Shown piece after piece: positions 38,525 to 41,111 of a stretch of DNA of 41,111 nucleotides. The stretch covers positions 1 to 41,111 of the forward strand of contig QBUL01000182.1 of NCBI GenBank assembly GCA_013180605.1. The letters run 5' to 3'. Each line of letters begins with the position of its first letter. Position 1 is the stretch's first letter. The translations under genes and the position numbers were made by a program. The stretch is from Candidatus Methanophagaceae archaeon GoMg1 (lineage in GTDB: Archaea; Halobacteriota; Syntropharchaeia; Alkanophagales; Methanospirareceae). The notes below the pieces were generated by a model, which searched no databases, was not told the DNA's origin, and saw only the letters and a program-made list of their open reading frames with translations.

Positions 38525-39892
38525 CTAAAAGAAGATTTCAACTTCTACCTCCTCCCCCTCCTCTACTATTTCTTTCCCTTTCTCCACGAATATGTATCCA
38601 TCGGCACTTGATAGCGTGGTGATTGCACCGGAACCGGTAAGAATGGGATAAACGAGCAAATTACCTTTTTCTGCGGGTTTCGTTTTCGCCAGATTTACTT
38701 TTACTTTTACCAGCACATATTCGTTCCGACCCTTCTCGGAAAAAATTCTAACCGCTGCCGTCGCTTTTACCTTCTTTCTCCTCTCCAAATTTTGTTTTTC
38801 TTCTCGACCTTTATAAAAATAATCGCCCGATATATGGCGTAGCAAAGGAGCAACGAAAAGGTTGAAAGTAACCAATGCGGAAGTGGGATTACCAGGCAAT
38901 CCAAATACGGGCTTCCCCTGGACCATCCCAAGTATGAAAGGTTTTCCCGGTTTTATGTCAACACCGTGAACGAGAATCTCGCCAAAACGTTCTATCGCCG
39001 TGGGCAGCAGGTCACCAGCACCCGCAGACGTTCCACCGGAGAATATTATAACGTCTGCTCCTTTTGCAAGCGATTCGTTGAGCTTTGCAGATAAATCTTC
39101 CAGATTATCTTTGGCAACTCCGAGGAATAAAGGAACGCAGCCAGAGCCAGAGCAGACTTCCCTGACGGAATCGCATACGGTTTGTGCATTAACGTCATAT
39201 ATTTTCCCTGGTTCGAGCGTGGTGGTGGCTTGAGTTCCGGGCGCTACTAATTCGTTGCCTGTGGATATAACGGCTACTGATGGCTTTTTACGTACTTCTA
39301 CTTCTCGTATCCCGCAAGCAGCCAATACACCGGTCTCTCTCGGCGTTAGTCGTGTTCCTTTTACTACTATCTTCTCCCCTCGCTTTATGTCCGAGCCTGC
39401 GAACATGATGTATTCAGCAGGAGCTACGGGTTTGTATATCTTTACCATTTTTATATTCCTGTTTTCTTCTTCCTCTTCTTCTTCTTCGTAGTCAGACGTG
39501 TTTTCAACTTTTACAACGGCATTCGCGCCTTTCGGAAGTGGTGCACCGGTAGAAATGCCCGTGCAATAACCCTTTTCTACGTATTGTGAAGGCGAAGGGA
39601 ACTCACCTGCCTGAACATAACCATTCACAATCAACAGCGAAGGATTATCCTCAGCAGCGTAAAACGTATCGGAAGCTATAACAGCATAGCCGTCCATAGT
39701 AGCACGGTCAAAAGGGGGGATATCAAGAGTGGAAAAAATATCGGTGGAAGCAATTCTACCGAGTGCTTCGCCGTCACCGAGTCTCACTTTCTCTGTATCA
39801 ACAGCGATTTTTTTCGCGTGTTTTACGCTGAGTTCGGCGATTAGTTCTTCTACTTCCTTTTTCTCGGTTATTTCTAAGAATTGCTTCCCCAT
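38525..39892 (-). CDS. moeA: Molybdopterin molybdenumtransferase
   Basis: A 455-residue MoeA that inserts molybdate or tungstate into adenylylated molybdopterin. PPFDRATMDGYAVIA, GYCTGISTGAPLPKGANAVV, VAVISTGNELVAPG, VIIFSGGTSAGAGD, VHGVDIKPGKPFILGM and FGLPGNPTSALVTF are the family's hallmark motifs in order. An acidic insert (YEEEEEEEEN) lies near residue 140. The track's TTG start is one codon upstream; the ATG at 39892 is natural. Tungsten/molybdenum enzymes such as formylmethanofuran dehydrogenase would use the cofactor. It lies downstream of the stomatin gene on the same strand. Confidence 0.94.
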   Translation of the reverse strand: MGKQFLEITEKKEVEELIAELSVKHAKKIAVDTEKVRLGDGEALGRIASTDIFSTLDIPPFDRATMDGYAVIASDTFYAAEDNPSLLIVNGYVQAGEFPSPSQYVEKGYCTGISTGAPLPKGANAVVKVENTSDYEEEEEEEENRNIKMVKIYKPVAPAEYIMFAGSDIKRGEKIVVKGTRLTPRETGVLAACGIREVEVRKKPSVAVISTGNELVAPGTQATTTLEPGKIYDVNAQTVCDSVREVCSGSGCVPLFLGVAKDNLEDLSAKLNESLAKGADVIIFSGGTSAGAGDLLPTAIERFGEILVHGVDIKPGKPFILGMVQGKPVFGLPGNPTSALVTFNLFVAPLLRHISGDYFYKGREEKQNLERRKKVKATAAVRIFSEKGRNEYVLVKVKVNLAKTKPAEKGNLLVYPILTGSGAITTLSSADGYIFVEKGKEIVEEGEEVEVEIFF

Positions 39893-39917
39893 CAAACTTT
39901 CTAAAAGAAAGTTTGAT
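39891..39917 (-). promoter_or_regulatory. Perfect 12-base inverted repeat spanning the moeA start codon
   Basis: ATCAAACTTTCT and AGAAAGTTTGAT are exact inverted arms separated by AAA. In the moeA transcript the ATG forms the end of the second arm, so a hairpin would bury the start codon. No ribosome binding site is visible outside it. It may be a translational switch or a DNA operator. Confidence 0.5.
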
Positions 39918-39943
39918 CAAAGAAAATAAAAAGTTATTTTTTA

Positions 39944-40735
39944 TTATTCAGTTTTTTTCGCTGTTTCTTTTTTAGATTCCGAGCTTGTCTCGAATCGGTG
40001 TCCAAAAGCTTCGAGCATTTCTATTGGGAACGGAATGACGACCGTAGTAGCTTTCTCCTCCGTTGCCTCTTTTATTGTTTGTAACGTTCGAATGAACATC
40101 CCGCCTTTTTCTTTTTGCAGGACGCCTGCCGCTTCTGCAACTTTCTTCGACGCCTGGAACTCACCATCCGCAGTAATAATTCGTGCTCTTCTGTTCCTTT
40201 CTGCCTCTGCCTGTGCTGCCATTGCACGCTGCATTTCTTTTGGAAGTCCAACGTCCTTTATCTCCACTGCAGATACCTTTATTCCCCATGGGTCTGTCGC
40301 GTCGTCAATTGTCTTCTGTAATTGTTTGTTTAGCTTGTCGCGTTCAGAGAGCAATTCGTCCAGTTCCGCCTGCCCTATCACGCTTCTCATCGTGGTCAGC
40401 GCGATTTGAGAGGTGGCATAGTCGTATCTCTCCACTTCAGTTACCGCCTTCTCAGGGTCAAGCACGCGGTAGTAAACGACCGCATTCACACTGGTTGTGA
40501 CGTTATCGCGCGTTATGACTTCTTGTGGCGGAATGTCAAAAACACAGACTCTTAAGTCTATCTTTACCATGCTTTCAAACAGTGGAATGACCAGAAACAG
40601 CCCCGGTCCCCTTGCGCCCACCAAACGTCCAAGCCGAAATATTACGCCCCTCTCGTATTCCTTCACTATCTTTATCGACGATGCCAGTATAATCACTGCT
40701 ACAAAAACTATCCCGATTAGCAAATCAAAAGCCAT
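39944..40735 (-). CDS. Stomatin/prohibitin-like SPFH membrane protein
   Basis: A 263-residue SPFH protein: one N-terminal membrane segment (LLIGIVFVAVIILASSIKIV), then EYERGVIFRLGRLVGARGPG, IPLFESMVKIDLRVCVFDIP, PQEVITRDNVTTSVNAVVYY, and a helical part RAMAAQAEAERNRRARIITA. Archaeal stomatins are often encoded beside an NfeD-like protein and a specific serine protease; neither is present here. It would form oligomeric membrane platforms. The C-terminus is Lys/Glu-rich (SSESKKETAKKTE). It has GGAGGTGAA before the start. Confidence 0.92.
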   Translation of the reverse strand: MAFDLLIGIVFVAVIILASSIKIVKEYERGVIFRLGRLVGARGPGLFLVIPLFESMVKIDLRVCVFDIPPQEVITRDNVTTSVNAVVYYRVLDPEKAVTEVERYDYATSQIALTTMRSVIGQAELDELLSERDKLNKQLQKTIDDATDPWGIKVSAVEIKDVGLPKEMQRAMAAQAEAERNRRARIITADGEFQASKKVAEAAGVLQKEKGGMFIRTLQTIKEATEEKATTVVIPFPIEMLEAFGHRFETSSESKKETAKKTE

Positions 40736-40802
40736 TTTTTTTTATTTCACCTCCGTTATATTTCTATTCTATATGTACCTTAAGGTATATATACATTTGA
40801 TA

Positions 40803-40975
40803 GGCACAGTCGAATTTTATAGTAAAATCACTATATCCTTAAATTTTACCGCAGAGCACACAGAGAACGCAGAGCCATCAGAGAAGTCAGCAAGGATTGA
40901 AACAGTCAGTCATAAAACTCTGCGTACTCTGCGCTCTCCGCGATGGATAAATCACTATATTTTTAGACAGTGTCC
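40803..40975 (+). repeat. MITE-like element with terminal inverted repeats, copy C
   Basis: About 173 bases, GGCACAGTCGAATTTTATAG to TTTTTAGACAGTGTCC, same orientation as copy A, with the same inner arms (ACCGCAGAGCACACAGAGAA / CGTACTCTGCGCTCTCCGCG) and GTCAGCAAGGATTGAAACAG. No flanking direct repeat is evident, and its right end lies inside the 3' end of prs. Confidence 0.8.
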
Positions 40976-41111
40976 TCATCCGCAACCATTTTCGCTATGC
41001 TTATTTTGCTGAATTCCGATTCTATCGTATCGGTTGCGATTATTTCTTTGACGCCCGCGTGGAGCATTCGCGGAACCGCATTTTGCACAAAGACGCCGTG
41101 TACGCATGCGA
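40963..41111 (-). CDS. prs: Ribose-phosphate diphosphokinase, C-terminal end (partial)
   Basis: The last 48 codons of a gene entering from the right edge: ACVHGVFVQNAVPRMLHAGV, KEIIATDTIESEFSKISIAK, MVADEDTV. The pattern 'HG.F..NA..R...AGV.EI..TDTI...FS' is the PRPP-binding end of PRPP synthetase, here the archaeal form. PRPP serves nucleotide, His and Trp synthesis. The last codons and the TAA lie inside the MITE end (GACACTGTCTAA), so the insertion has replaced the natural C-terminus, usually ending near a VAPLIAEAI-like helix. Confidence 0.8.
   Translation of the reverse strand, partial: ACVHGVFVQNAVPRMLHAGVKEIIATDTIESEFSKISIAKMVADEDTV

Overview
The window looks like a piece of a euryarchaeal chromosome from the methanogen/ANME side of the tree. 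The genes pointing there are RNase P proteins Pop5 and p30, archaeal class I CCA-adding enzyme, SRP54, a 51-residue zinc-type ribosomal protein S14, an A-type ATP synthase K subunit, a GGPP-synthase-like IdsA, a fused ThiD-ThiN, an AbrB-PhoU protein, a methyltransferase-type corrinoid protein and an intron-containing tRNA-Met. ANME-1/Methanophagales is a plausible host, but that is inference. Nearly every intergenic space is filled with short, often palindromic repeats, several nested, and there are many broken genes.

Layout. 1-5.8 kb: a nucleotide-sugar/polysaccharide locus (epimerase, GalU, two UDP-sugar dehydrogenases, N-truncated Gfo/Idh oxidoreductase, flippase remnant) with an antitoxin and decayed PIN toxin. 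5.8-11 kb: repeats, a secreted protein, idsA, rps14 and rps8 detached from their usual operon, a second antitoxin with decayed PIN toxin, a frameshifted GXGXG protein and a truncated radical SAM gene. 11-20 kb: ATP synthase K with two small related membrane proteins, a DHH/RecJ-like protein, two tRNAs interleaved with two PRC-barrel genes, a site-2 protease with CBS domains, two RNase P proteins, CCA-adding enzyme and an exported protein. 20.4-28.4 kb (minus strand): amidohydrolase, corrinoid protein and the highlight, a Pup-proteasome-like gene set. 28.5-41 kb: PhoU-like, SRP54, degraded IS1634-like element, aroD, TOPRIM protein, VapB with frameshifted VapC, thiDN, yjjX-like NTPase, MFS transporter, moeA, stomatin-like protein and the 3' end of prs.

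The most interesting content is 22.3-28.4 kb. Four co-oriented genes match the components of bacterial pupylation: a coiled-coil/OB/AAA+ ring ATPase like ARC/Mpa, a PafA-like ligase, a Dop-like deamidase/depupylase, and an 87-residue acidic, helical protein ending in Ser-Gly-Glu that would be the Pup modifier. Archaea normally have a 20S proteasome fed by PAN and use SAMP-type modifiers; to my knowledge pupylation has been described only in bacteria, so this may be an archaeal Pup system. It has oddities: Cys where PafA has its catalytic Asp, no diglycine in the Pup candidate, a non-canonical ATPase C-terminus, and repeats abutting the 3' ends of both pup and arc.

A second theme is decay: in all four antitoxin/toxin loci the antitoxin frame is open and the toxin is deleted, truncated or frameshifted. 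A third is that repeats supply gene parts: stop codons and C-termini (aroD, yjjX, prs, probably arc and pup), N-terminal extensions, and probably the TATA boxes in front of rps14 and rps8.
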